In this document: positions 43,380 through 49,945 of the stretch, one piece after another
Layout: every line of letters starts with the position of its first letter
Position numbering within the stretch: position 1 is the first letter of the stretch
Assembly (NCBI GenBank): GCA_020054475.1
Contig: JAHWGJ010000010.1
Location: 1-49,945 of the forward strand
Length of the DNA: 49,945 bases
Origin: Thermoplasmata archaeon
GTDB lineage: Archaea > Thermoplasmatota > E2 > DHVEG-1
Reading direction: 5' to 3'
Position numbers and translations under genes: made by a program
Notes under the pieces: generated by a model
Told to the model about the DNA's origin: nothing
Databases searched by the model: none
The model's input: the letters and a program-made list of their open reading frames with translations, nothing else

Positions 43380-43913
43380 ATGATGAAATTAATGAATAAA
43401 AACCAAAATATTCAACCATTATCTAGTAGAATCATTCGTTATATATTGATTGAGAACTTGATTTATTGGCTTACAGGTTCTATTGTTTGGATTCCTTGGT
43501 ATTTTGTTGAATGGGCTGGTATTCTTGCGATGATTACTTTTGTTCCTTTTACAATTATTATTGCCACATTGTATTGTCTTCATAAGGTTCCTATGAATAT
43601 CTGGAAGAGAGAAATTTGGTTGATTATCGGTACTTTTGTAATAACATGTGGAATAATTGATTTATTTTTCTGGATACTTTGGAGAGGTCATAAAATACTT
43701 GAGTGGTATCTACCAATTACGAGGGTTGGTATTGGGAATTTCATTGGTTATATGGAAATTATCATTATTGCATTAATCACTTTAATATTTGCTTTAAAAT
43801 TATCTAGATTGCAAAAAGATGGTATTGGAGCTAAGTTAAATGAGATTCATTTATTGATTCTAGGCGTAATCCTCTTTATTATCAATGTATATTGCGCCAT
43901 AGTTTATTGGTAA
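43380..43913 (+). CDS. Five-helix membrane protein of unknown function
   Basis: The protein has 177 residues and starts at ATG 43380 or the adjacent ATG 43383, with GAGG about 10 bases upstream. Five membrane helices are predicted: about 20-38, 43-64, 78-99, 115-138 and 152-174. Trp and Tyr are frequent at the helix ends (YWLTGSIVWIPWYFVEW, FFWILWRGHKILEWY). I recognise no family signature. It is alone between repeat copies 19 and 20. Confidence 0.65.
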   Translation: MMKLMNKNQNIQPLSSRIIRYILIENLIYWLTGSIVWIPWYFVEWAGILAMITFVPFTIIIATLYCLHKVPMNIWKREIWLIIGTFVITCGIIDLFFWILWRGHKILEWYLPITRVGIGNFIGYMEIIIIALITLIFALKLSRLQKDGIGAKLNEIHLLILGVILFIINVYCAIVYW

Positions 43914-43931
43914 TAATATCATCCTCTCCAT

Positions 43932-43962
43932 CAACATCATAATCGCCAAGTAATAATGTAAA
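43932..43962 (+). repeat. Intergenic orientation-locked repeat, copy 20
   Basis: CAACATCATAATCGCC then AAGTAATAATGTAAA. It lacks the CTAC step; lies between convergent genes. Confidence 0.9.
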
Positions 43963-43992
43963 TTTTTTATTGAAGACATAGTGATTACCTAC

Positions 43993-44006
43993 TTTTACGA
44001 GTAAAA
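43993..44006. terminator. Inverted repeat between convergent genes
   Basis: TTTTAC-GA-GTAAAA is a perfect 14-base palindrome, placed after repeat copy 20 and before the end of the methyltransferase gene. It could mark bidirectional transcript ends. Confidence 0.3.
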
Positions 44007-44059
44007 ATTACAGAACCATGATTTAAGTTCAATGTTGCGTCATGAGGCTATGATAATGT

Positions 44060-44941
44060 TTATTTTAATTTATAGTGAACTATCCACTGTGTTTTTTTAA
44101 TTTTTTCAAAACGTCCCATCAAATTTATCCATCCAAGCTTTTTTTCTTTATCATCAAAATAGGTCCAATCATCTAAAAAAATTATTCCCTTATTCCATCT
44201 TTCAAATTCATTGCTATCTTTTATCCCAAAGTTAAAAGTTGCATCCCCTCCAAGGTGGAAATCCCTCTGGAATTTTCTCCTCAAAATCTTTCTTTTTAAA
44301 AATTTTATTACAAATGAATTTGCAACTTCACAGGCAAGCTCACATCCTGGAAACATTCTCTGAAGTTTTAACAATAAAGATTTTACTTCATCTTCATGTA
44401 AATACATAAATAAACCCTCAGCGATGAATAAAAACTTCTTGTTCTGATTTTTAAGTTGTTCCATCCATTTCCATTTTAGCACTGAAGATGGGATAAAATG
44501 GTATCTATTTGATTCTTTGAAAAACTTTTCTCTGATTCCAATTACTTCTGGAAAATCTAGGTCATACCATTGTAGTTTTCCATTATCTATCCTTGTGAAT
44601 CGTGTACTCAAACCACATCCAAGTTCAACGATTATACCATCTGGATTTTCACTTAAAAAATCAAGGCAGTATTTATCGAACTTTTTTGTTCTAAGTGTTA
44701 AAGTGGCATTAAGTTTTTTCCCCATATTTCTTCTTGCTTTTCCTTTTGCTAAGTTTTGATGTAAGATCGAATCAGATTTTTCAAAGATTTTGTTTAGCTC
44801 TTGAGTTATTTCCACAGCTTTTTTATCTATTATGATTGGGTTCTCTGATTTTGTTTCCATAGCTCTTGCATAAAGAGGTATCAGTAGGGTTTCTGATATA
44901 TCAGTTATTTTATCAATTGAATTTTCTCGCATATTGGACAT
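44060..44941 (-). CDS. LCM/TcmP-type SAM-dependent O-methyltransferase
   Basis: The protein has 293 residues and the leucine carboxyl methyltransferase (PPM1/TcmP, PF04072-type) sequence plan. N-terminal ETLLIPLYARAMETK is followed by LRTKKFDKY, SAM motif I VELGCGLSTRF, WYDLDFPEVIGIR, and FIAEGLFMYLHEDEV. Family members methylate carboxyl or hydroxyl groups of small molecules or proteins, and the archaeal substrate is unknown. It is cytosolic, with no neighbour in its unit. Upstream lies the 749-base gap with the duplicated non-coding element. Confidence 0.85.
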   Translation of the reverse strand: MSNMRENSIDKITDISETLLIPLYARAMETKSENPIIIDKKAVEITQELNKIFEKSDSILHQNLAKGKARRNMGKKLNATLTLRTKKFDKYCLDFLSENPDGIIVELGCGLSTRFTRIDNGKLQWYDLDFPEVIGIREKFFKESNRYHFIPSSVLKWKWMEQLKNQNKKFLFIAEGLFMYLHEDEVKSLLLKLQRMFPGCELACEVANSFVIKFLKRKILRRKFQRDFHLGGDATFNFGIKDSNEFERWNKGIIFLDDWTYFDDKEKKLGWINLMGRFEKIKKTQWIVHYKLK

Positions 44942-45050
44942 TATTTCATATTCAATTAATTCATTTAAATTTGTTCAAAAATTTAATCATTAATTTTATC
45001 TCTCAGGAGGCTTCAAAACAAAGTTTTTTGTGTTGAATGTAAATAAAAAG

Positions 45051-45505
45051 AGGTGTTAAACCTAACTTTTAGCCTGACTCCCGGCTGGGGCGTATATTTA
45101 ACTTTTAGCTAAATTCCTTTCCCTGAATTTATTTTACACAAAATATCTAGTTCAATAGATTGATATTATTCTATACTTTTCTATCAATTCCCAACAGTGG
45201 CTTAATATTATTGACTATTCTACTAGTAAACTGCAGTTCCATTCCCGACAGGAGCATTATACTAATTTACTTTCTAATAAGAGTTAAACCTGGAATTAGA
45301 GTCTCCTCCCCTGCATACCTAAGATTTCAACAGGAGAAAAACCATGAATTTTTCTGGTTGACATTGTTGTGGTTAAAAAAGTGATTTAAACCCTAAAACT
45401 TTGTTAGCAATTCCGATAGATGTCTTGTGATATAAAAGGAATTTTGTCAAGGTATTTTTAATCAACGAGACTATCAATCAGCAGGTTGAAAAACAACATA
45501 AATAA
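45051..45505 (+). repeat. Duplicated non-coding element, long copy
   Basis: The left end (TTAAACCTAACTTTTAG, GACTCCC, GTATATTTAACTTTTAG) and the right end (GTATTTTTAATCAACGAGAC, GAAAAACAACAT) match a shorter copy at 48672-48831. About 290 extra bases in the middle include degenerate units of about 54-55 bases starting near 45080, 45190 and 45244 (CCCGGCTGGGGC, CCCAACAGTGGC, CCCGACAGGAGC). It is GC-richer than its surroundings. Repeat copy 21 follows directly. Confidence 0.7.
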
Positions 45506-45538
45506 AATCATAATCAGCAAGTAATAATGCTACAAATG
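45506..45538 (+). repeat. Intergenic orientation-locked repeat, copy 21
   Basis: AAAATCATAATCAGC then AAGTAATAATGCTACAAA. Confidence 0.92.
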
Positions 45539-45690
45539 TCACATTTTGCATTTTTATTATTTGTTAATATAGGTTGAATTATTTTGAGAAAATATTCATA
45601 AAAAATGATAATTTTTATATTTTGAACAAAATTGTTACAAAAAACTTTATTAATACAATCATAAATATTATTTGTGGGAGTGAATAACAT

Positions 45691-46518
45691 ATGCGTAAAG
45701 ATATTATTGTCTCAACTATAATTTTAATGCTGTTCATATCTATATTCCCTATTGCAGTTTCGAATAACTTAGATATTAAAAATATAAATTCAGATAGAGA
45801 TGTGTTTAATAGATGTTATATTGAAATTGAGGGGGATATTTATGATCAATGGAAGATTTGTTTTCTTAAACCATTTGGAGATTATAGATCAACTGTTGTA
45901 TATTGGCATTTAGAGTTTAATCCTGATTCTGAAATTAAAATTTATGATGAAAAAGATGGGGAATTATTATCTGAATATACTGGATCAAGACAGATTAATA
46001 TAATTGCTTTTGGAGGTATATATATACCAAGTAGGTTAAATGTTAACAGTCCCTTGCATGTTAGTATAAATGGCAATGTTTTAAAAATTATTTCAAAAAA
46101 ACTATTGGATACATCTGATTCAACTATAGAATCAAAGTCAAATTGTAAAATATTAAATGATAAAATAAACTTTAATAATTGTTATATTGAACTTTCTGGT
46201 GAAATTCATAATGATTGGCCAGCATTAGTAAAATTTCCAAATTTATTTAGATTATTTTGGGTTGGATCAGATATAAATAATGTATTATTTGGAACGTATT
46301 GTTATATACTTTACGAAAATGATGCTTTAGTTAAAATTTATAATGAAAAAGATGGGGATCTTATTTGGGAACATGATGGCGTTAATGACCCATTAGTTAC
46401 AATCATTGGATTCAAAGGCGATTATGAATACATTGATGAACCATATAATCTTGATAATGTTGTCTTTTCTGGAAATACATTATTTACAAGTATAAGATTA
46501 GGTGAATGGGGTTATTAA
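45691..46518 (+). CDS. Secreted protein with two copies of a domain shared with the esterase gene
   Basis: The protein has 275 residues with a signal peptide (to about 24). Two copies of a beta domain of about 100 residues follow. The first has FNRCYIEIEGDIYDQW, EIKIYDEKDGELL, INIIAFGGIY and SINGNVLKIISK. The second has FNNCYIELSGEIHNDW, LVKIYNEKDGDLI, VTIIGFKGDY and FSGNTLFTSIR. The same pattern occurs once at the N-terminus of the erythromycin-esterase-like protein at 34474. I cannot name the family. An exported binding or structural role is likely. GGGAGTGA precedes the start. It is alone between repeat copies 21 and 22. Confidence 0.75.
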   Translation: MRKDIIVSTIILMLFISIFPIAVSNNLDIKNINSDRDVFNRCYIEIEGDIYDQWKICFLKPFGDYRSTVVYWHLEFNPDSEIKIYDEKDGELLSEYTGSRQINIIAFGGIYIPSRLNVNSPLHVSINGNVLKIISKKLLDTSDSTIESKSNCKILNDKINFNNCYIELSGEIHNDWPALVKFPNLFRLFWVGSDINNVLFGTYCYILYENDALVKIYNEKDGDLIWEHDGVNDPLVTIIGFKGDYEYIDEPYNLDNVVFSGNTLFTSIRLGEWGY

Positions 46519-46567
46519 AAAATCCAGAAAATAAAATAATAATAAAAAATATAATAACTAAAAATTA

Positions 46568-46589
46568 TTTTTTCCTCCTTTTACTTTTT
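46568..46589 (+). terminator. Pyrimidine-rich terminator
   Basis: TTTTTTCCTCCTTTTACTTT, 50 bases after the stop of the 45691 gene and directly before repeat copy 22. Confidence 0.5.
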
Positions 46590-46596
46590 ATTATCA

Positions 46597-46629
46597 ATCT
46601 CATAATCAGCAAGTAATAATGCTACAAAT
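46597..46629 (+). repeat. Intergenic orientation-locked repeat, copy 22
   Basis: AATCTCATAATCAGC then AAGTAATAATGCTACAAA, between convergent genes. AATCTCA on the left pairs with TGAGATT at about 46637-46643. Confidence 0.92.
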
Positions 46630-46648
46630 ATTCTTTGAGATTAGATTT

Positions 46649-47254
46649 TTAGTTATTGAGAAATATCATCAATGGTAAGACAAAGTAAAATAGCTGAAAG
46701 GGTGTTACTCCAAGTCTTTCTAGTAAACCTCTATAGTTACTCTCGATAAATATTCCCGAAATAATCAACAGAATTAGGGCAACTATCGCAGAAACTAATG
46801 AATAGTTTGCAAATGTACTCCAACCAGTAACATCTTTTAATCTAAACCAAAGTAAAATCATACCAACTATAGTAAGTATTCCCATTATAATTACTAATAT
46901 CAAATGCATTTTTCCTCTCCAAGTAGTCATTTCTCCACCTTCATCGAGAGGGAAGAAGAAAGCAATGAAGACTCCTAGTATTGATGCAAGAATAAATAGA
47001 TATGGTCCAATAATTGAACCTCCATCTTTTAATCCTTCATGCAATCCTAGATAAAATAGAAAAAGTAAGACACTTGATATAATAATGAAAGTTTGCATTA
47101 ATCGCTTGTTTGGAGCTCCAACTGCAAATAATGAACTTATATCATGTCTGATATGACTATAATCTGATTGTAATTTTCCACCAATAATCCACATTAATGT
47201 GTAAAATATTGGACTTAGCATTCCGCATATTGCTAAAATTTGAATGAAATTCAT
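46649..47254 (-). CDS. DUF998 membrane protein
   Basis: The protein has 201 residues from the ATG at 47254, which lies 1 base after the stop of the upstream gene; an ATG at 47275 would add seven residues and overlap it. Six helices are predicted, with the DUF998 pattern: an early GxxSPIFYTLMWIIGG, then YSHIRHDISSLFAVGAPN, a helix pair, and FFPLDEGG before helix 4. DUF998 is an uncharacterised membrane family, often beside stress or regulator genes. It is the third gene of an operon with DUF6326 and an MDR dehydrogenase. Confidence 0.82.
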   Translation of the reverse strand: MNFIQILAICGMLSPIFYTLMWIIGGKLQSDYSHIRHDISSLFAVGAPNKRLMQTFIIISSVLLFLFYLGLHEGLKDGGSIIGPYLFILASILGVFIAFFFPLDEGGEMTTWRGKMHLILVIIMGILTIVGMILLWFRLKDVTGWSTFANYSLVSAIVALILLIISGIFIESNYRGLLERLGVTPFQLFYFVLPLMIFLNN

Positions 47255-47255
47255 T

Positions 47256-47621
47256 TTAAACCCATGTCCATGCATACCAAACAGTTAAAGCATTAAACAT
47301 TAGACCTATAACTATCAAAAATCTATCATAAATTCCAGGATAAGAACGAAATCCCGCAAGATTAAAGACAAATAAAAATCCAGCTGCTATTATGTGTAAC
47401 CATTGAATCGCAGGATAAAATAATGTTAAAGATAAAACAACCATAATAATTGGAATTAGCATAAGTAAAGCCATTAACATAAGCATACCTTGTGTCATTT
47501 TTTTACCTTCAATTTTCCCTGGCGTAAAATCACCAGCAAATATTCTCATAACATCACCTAAAAGATAAGTCAGCATTAGAGCAATCCATAATCCCACAAG
47601 AATTATTCTAATATCCTCCAT
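47256..47621 (-). CDS. DUF6326-like membrane protein
   Basis: The protein has 121 residues with four membrane helices. The sequence pattern IRIILVGLWIALMLTYLLGDVMRIF, then KMTQGMLMLMALLMLIPIIMV, and a last helix ending ALTVWYAWTW agrees with what I know as the DUF6326 family. Function is unknown. Its start overlaps the stop of the dehydrogenase gene by 1 base (TAATG) and its stop abuts the DUF998 start, so translation is coupled through the operon. GAATAATGGAGG around the start holds the next ribosome site. Confidence 0.75.
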   Translation of the reverse strand: MEDIRIILVGLWIALMLTYLLGDVMRIFAGDFTPGKIEGKKMTQGMLMLMALLMLIPIIMVVLSLTLFYPAIQWLHIIAAGFLFVFNLAGFRSYPGIYDRFLIVIGLMFNALTVWYAWTWV

Positions 47622-48583
47622 TATTCAATCACCTTTATTACTATTTTTCCTTTGGTATGTTTTTCTTCATAATAATTTATAGCTTCTGCAATCTGATTTA
47701 GTGAATAACATCTATCAATTATTGGTTTTATTTTACCTGATTCAATAAGCTGTCTTATGTAAGATAAATCCTTTTTATTTAGTTTAGCCATATATGATTT
47801 CACCCTTTTACTTCCAAACAATGATATTATTGGTCCTAGAAATATAGAGGTAGGATTGAAATCACATGCAATATATGTACCATGTGGAGTTAATGCACGT
47901 TTATATTCAGAAATTGAGTGGCTTACATGAAGATCAAAAATTAAATCATAATGCTGCCCACTTTTTGTAAAATCTTCTTTAGCATAATCAATTACATTAT
48001 CTGCTCCTATAGAATGTATCATGTCTATCTTCTTCGTACTACACACACCAGTTACTTCAGCACCAAAGTATTTGGCAATCTGAACAGCAAATATGCCTAT
48101 TCCTGAACTAGCACCATTAATCAATACCTTTTGTCCTTTTTTTATCTGTCCATGATTTCTAAGACCTTGTAAGGCTACAACCGATGCTTGAGGAATAGAT
48201 GCTGCTTCCTTAAATGTCAAATTAGTAGGTTTGAGTACTATTGTTTTTTCAGGGATTGTAATATATTCAGCAAACCCACCGAAACCAACATCTCCTATAT
48301 CACCAAATACCTCATCTCCTGGTTTAAACTCCTTAATATTTCTTCCAACAGCTTCAACTTGTCCTGCTATGTCAGAACCAAGAGTTTTATTTTTTGGTTT
48401 TAGAAAACCCTGCCAAAGACGTCCTAAGAAAGGTTTACCTCTTGTTAATGTCGAATCAGATGAATTTATTGCTGAAGCATGAATTTTTACAAGAATTTCA
48501 TTTTCATTAGGGATAGGTTTTGATATTTCCTTGATTTGATGAACTTCTGGAGGTCCATATTTTTCATAAACAACCGCTTTCAT
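47621..48583 (-). CDS. Zinc-free MDR family NAD(P)H-dependent oxidoreductase (quinone oxidoreductase-like)
   Basis: The 320-residue protein is a medium-chain dehydrogenase/reductase. The N-terminal GroES-like part has MKAVVYEKYGPPEV, HASAINSSDSTLTRG, LGSDIAGQVEAVG and FKPGDEVFGD. The Rossmann part has VLINGASSGIGIFAVQIAKYFGAEVTGVCS. The family's structural zinc Cys cluster is absent, as in quinone oxidoreductases and related reductases. It ends with the usual AINYYEEKHTKGKIVIKV. The predicted role is cytosolic reduction of quinones or enones with NADPH. It leads the three-gene operon with DUF6326 and DUF998, a combination often seen in bacteria, which suggests gene transfer (inference). Confidence 0.88.
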   Translation of the reverse strand: MKAVVYEKYGPPEVHQIKEISKPIPNENEILVKIHASAINSSDSTLTRGKPFLGRLWQGFLKPKNKTLGSDIAGQVEAVGRNIKEFKPGDEVFGDIGDVGFGGFAEYITIPEKTIVLKPTNLTFKEAASIPQASVVALQGLRNHGQIKKGQKVLINGASSGIGIFAVQIAKYFGAEVTGVCSTKKIDMIHSIGADNVIDYAKEDFTKSGQHYDLIFDLHVSHSISEYKRALTPHGTYIACDFNPTSIFLGPIISLFGSKRVKSYMAKLNKKDLSYIRQLIESGKIKPIIDRCYSLNQIAEAINYYEEKHTKGKIVIKVIE

Positions 48584-48647
48584 ATTTAAAATCCAAATTA
48601 ATGAATTAAGATCTTATAAAAAAATATATCCTTTTACTCTAAATAGT

Positions 48648-48674
48648 TGTAACCAAGTAATAATGTAATAAATG
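48648..48674 (+). repeat. Intergenic orientation-locked repeat, copy 23 (left half decayed)
   Basis: GTAACC then AAGTAATAATGTAATAAATG. Confidence 0.8.
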
Positions 48675-48831
48675 AAAAGTTGTATTAAACTTAACTTTTA
48701 GATAGACTCCCTTCCCCAGCATATATTTAACTATTAGTTAAATTCCGGCAGACAGCTTGTAATTTAAATTGAATTTGGTCAGGGTATTTTTAATCAACGA
48801 GACTGTCAGTTAAGGGGTTGGAAAACAACAT
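48672..48831 (+). repeat. Duplicated non-coding element, short copy
   Basis: TTAAACTTAACTTTTAG, GACTCCC, CATATATTTAACTATTAG, and then GTATTTTTAATCAACGAGAC and GAAAACAACAT match both ends of the element at 45051-45505. It is the only content between repeat copies 23 and 24. Confidence 0.7.
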
Positions 48832-48856
48832 TTCACAAAGTAATAATGCTACAAAT
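48827..48856 (+). repeat. Intergenic orientation-locked repeat, copy 24
   Basis: AACATTTCACA then AAGTAATAATGCTACAAA; follows the short non-coding element directly, as copy 21 follows the long one. Confidence 0.9.
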
Positions 48857-49017
48857 ATTGATATTTTGTTAGAATTCAATTTATTATTTTGTTAAAATGT
48901 TTATTTTATTATTTTAGTTAGTATGTTATTGATTTGGAACAAAATAATAATTCTTAATTAAAAATATTTATAAATAACATATTTATAGTTTTTGATTGTT
49001 AATAGAAATGAGATAAT

Positions 49018-49945
49018 ATGAAAAAATATATTGTAATATTATTACTTTTTTTATTAATTTTTAAATTTACAGGGTGTATTGAAAATTCTTCAAAAGATGA
49101 TAAATTAAAAAGCATCTCAATAGCCATAACTCAAGATATTATAGGATTCTACCCGCGTGTAAAAAGTTATGAAATATTTACCCTTCTTATAAATAGAAAT
49201 CTATATAATAGTCTAGTAGAATTTGATGAAATTTATAAAATAACACCTGGTCTTGCAAGATCATGGACAAACCCCGATAACCTTACATGGAGATTTTTTC
49301 TTAGAGAAAATGTTTTATTTCATAATGGATATAGATTTAATTCAAGTGATGTTAAATATTCGATTGATTTAATAAAACAAAATGAAAGTAAAGACAATCA
49401 ATTAAAAGAATTATTAAAATTAGTAGAAGAAGTGAATATAATTGATAATTTCACAATTGACATAAAAACCATTAAGCCCTGTCCTATTTTGTTAAACCTT
49501 TTAACTGATATTTTTATCGTATCAAAAAAATACCAGTCAGAAACAAATCATGAATGGCCTATTGGAACAGGAGCGTATAAATTAGTTGAACATGTTCCAA
49601 ATCAATATATTAAGTTTGTAAGTAATGATAATTATTGGAAAAAACCTTCACCGGATATCAAAAATGCAACATTTAAGATAATAAATACATATAAAAATGG
49701 CACTAAAGCATTAATCAATCAAGAAGTTGATATCGCAATAATTAATCAAAAATATTTAGAGAATAATTCAAATCATTATTATGTTAAAACAATAGAGAAT
49801 CCGACTGTTGCCTATATCAGTTTTGATTTTAGAGAAAATACTAGTATTAATGGATATAATAAAAAAAATCCATTGTCAGATGTTCGTGTGAGAAAAGCAA
49901 TATATCAAGCTATAAATATTGAAGAATTGATAGGCAATTATTCTA
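49018..49945 (+). CDS. ABC transporter substrate-binding lipoprotein, peptide/nickel type (SBP_bac_5), partial
   Basis: An open frame from ATG 49018 runs to the window end, giving at least 309 residues of a normally about 550-residue protein. A lipoprotein signal has its lipobox at FTGC (about Cys20). The body matches family 5 extracellular solute-binding proteins: NRNLYNSLVEFDEIYKITPGLARSW, WRFFLRENVLFHNGYRFNSSDVKYSID, PIGTGAYKLVEH, NDNYWKK, and VRKAIYQAINIEELI. Members capture oligopeptides, or less often nickel or sugars, for a Dpp/Opp-type importer whose other subunits would lie to the right. Given the many proteases here, peptide uptake is a reasonable inference. Confidence 0.9.
   Translation, partial: MKKYIVILLLFLLIFKFTGCIENSSKDDKLKSISIAITQDIIGFYPRVKSYEIFTLLINRNLYNSLVEFDEIYKITPGLARSWTNPDNLTWRFFLRENVLFHNGYRFNSSDVKYSIDLIKQNESKDNQLKELLKLVEEVNIIDNFTIDIKTIKPCPILLNLLTDIFIVSKKYQSETNHEWPIGTGAYKLVEHVPNQYIKFVSNDNYWKKPSPDIKNATFKIINTYKNGTKALINQEVDIAIINQKYLENNSNHYYVKTIENPTVAYISFDFRENTSINGYNKKNPLSDVRVRKAIYQAINIEELIGNYS

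Larger units (their letters stand above)
44942..45690. other. 749-base gap holding a duplicated non-coding element and a repeat
   Basis: No credible gene was found; a 74-codon plus-strand frame at 45160 has no ribosome site or protein-like composition. The gap contains the element at 45051-45505, repeat copy 21, and a promoter region for the gene at 45691. Confidence 0.5.
48584..49017. other. 434-base gap: two repeats around a gene-free unit
   Basis: No gene is supported. In order the gap holds the dehydrogenase promoter, repeat copy 23, the short copy of the duplicated element, repeat copy 24, and the AT-rich promoter region of the binding lipoprotein. Confidence 0.6.

Noticed and set aside
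45160-45384. 74-codon plus-strand ORF in the gap before the 45691 gene
   Set aside because: It lies inside the duplicated non-coding element, is not open in the short copy, and has no ribosome site.
29256-46643. Flanking inverted repeats around the repeat core as integron attC arms
   Set aside because: Copies 11, 14, 16, 18, 19 and 22 show pairing arms of 4-7 bases, but at different distances, and copies 12, 13, 17 and 21 show none. In AT-rich DNA this can be chance. Classical attC core sites are absent.
4453-48856. The repeat family as a CRISPR array
   Set aside because: Copies are 0.2-4 kb apart with genes between them and are not palindromic; spacers of uniform length are missing and no cas gene is present.

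Overview
The window looks like the chromosome of an AT-rich archaeon, most likely a Thermoplasmatota member close to Marine Benthic Group D (Thermoprofundales). This is inference. It rests on an Alba chromatin protein, tandem AsnC/Lrp and PadR regulators, an AlaX editing enzyme, archaeal-type T-rich gene ends, TATA-like promoters with GGAGG-type ribosome sites, and above all many secreted clan CD cysteine peptidases (gingipain-like C25 and caspase-like) with PKD, NosD and FG-GAP proteins. Extracellular gingipain/clostripain-type proteases are a reported trait of MBG-D. No rRNA, tRNA, CRISPR array, transposase or integrase gene was recognised.

Layout. 1-8.1 kb: small housekeeping and accessory genes (a partial secreted protein, a DUF3795-type zinc-ribbon tail, DUF1801, AlaX, a Cys-rich mini-protein, a frameshifted cold-shock gene, a DUF4382 lipoprotein, threonine aldolase plus SemiSWEET, a CPBP protease and a gingipain C-terminal relic). 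8.2-20.3 kb: a tandem AsnC regulator, a secreted C25 peptidase translationally coupled to a secreted Ntn-hydrolase, a PadR/exporter operon (adaptor-like protein, ABC ATPase, MacB-like permease), and two more C25 peptidases on the minus strand. 20.5-28 kb: a cytochrome-b-like membrane protein, an ICMT-like methyltransferase, a cold-shock protein, Alba, a caspase-like peptidase, a PKD protein and a beta-propeller protein. 28-49 kb: a region built like a cassette array. Single genes or short operons of unrelated function and either orientation (GIY-YIG, response regulator, SRPBCC, erythromycin-esterase-like, LCM methyltransferase, MDR/DUF6326/DUF998 operon, NosD, caspase, C25) are each separated by a copy of one short intergenic repeat. 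The window ends in a peptide-binding ABC lipoprotein.

The main candidate for something undescribed is this repeat. It consists of CATCATAATCA(G/C)C followed directly by AAGTAATAATGCTACAAA. About 24 copies are recognisable, and 14 of them carry the exact 11-mer AAGTAATAATG. Every copy lies on the + strand whatever the direction of the flanking genes, and every copy is intergenic or touches a stop codon. From 28 kb on, one copy stands at almost every transcription-unit boundary; before that the copies are mostly decayed. The geometry recalls an integron cassette array, but the repeat lacks the usual attC core sites and is conserved in its centre, so a different recombination system or a replication-polar motif should be considered. 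Supporting oddities are a duplicated gene-free unit (45.05-45.54 and 48.67-48.86 kb), a second hairpin element (26.2 and 38.3 kb), and three genes that share the same repeat, promoter and signal-peptide block but then diverge.

Functionally the window encodes a protein-scavenging surface. Five intact C25 peptidases and two caspase-like peptidases are exported by signal peptides. Several secreted proteins end in the same PKD-like module and a short SMPK...FP.L tail that may be a sorting signal. The binding lipoprotein at the right edge could take up the peptides released.
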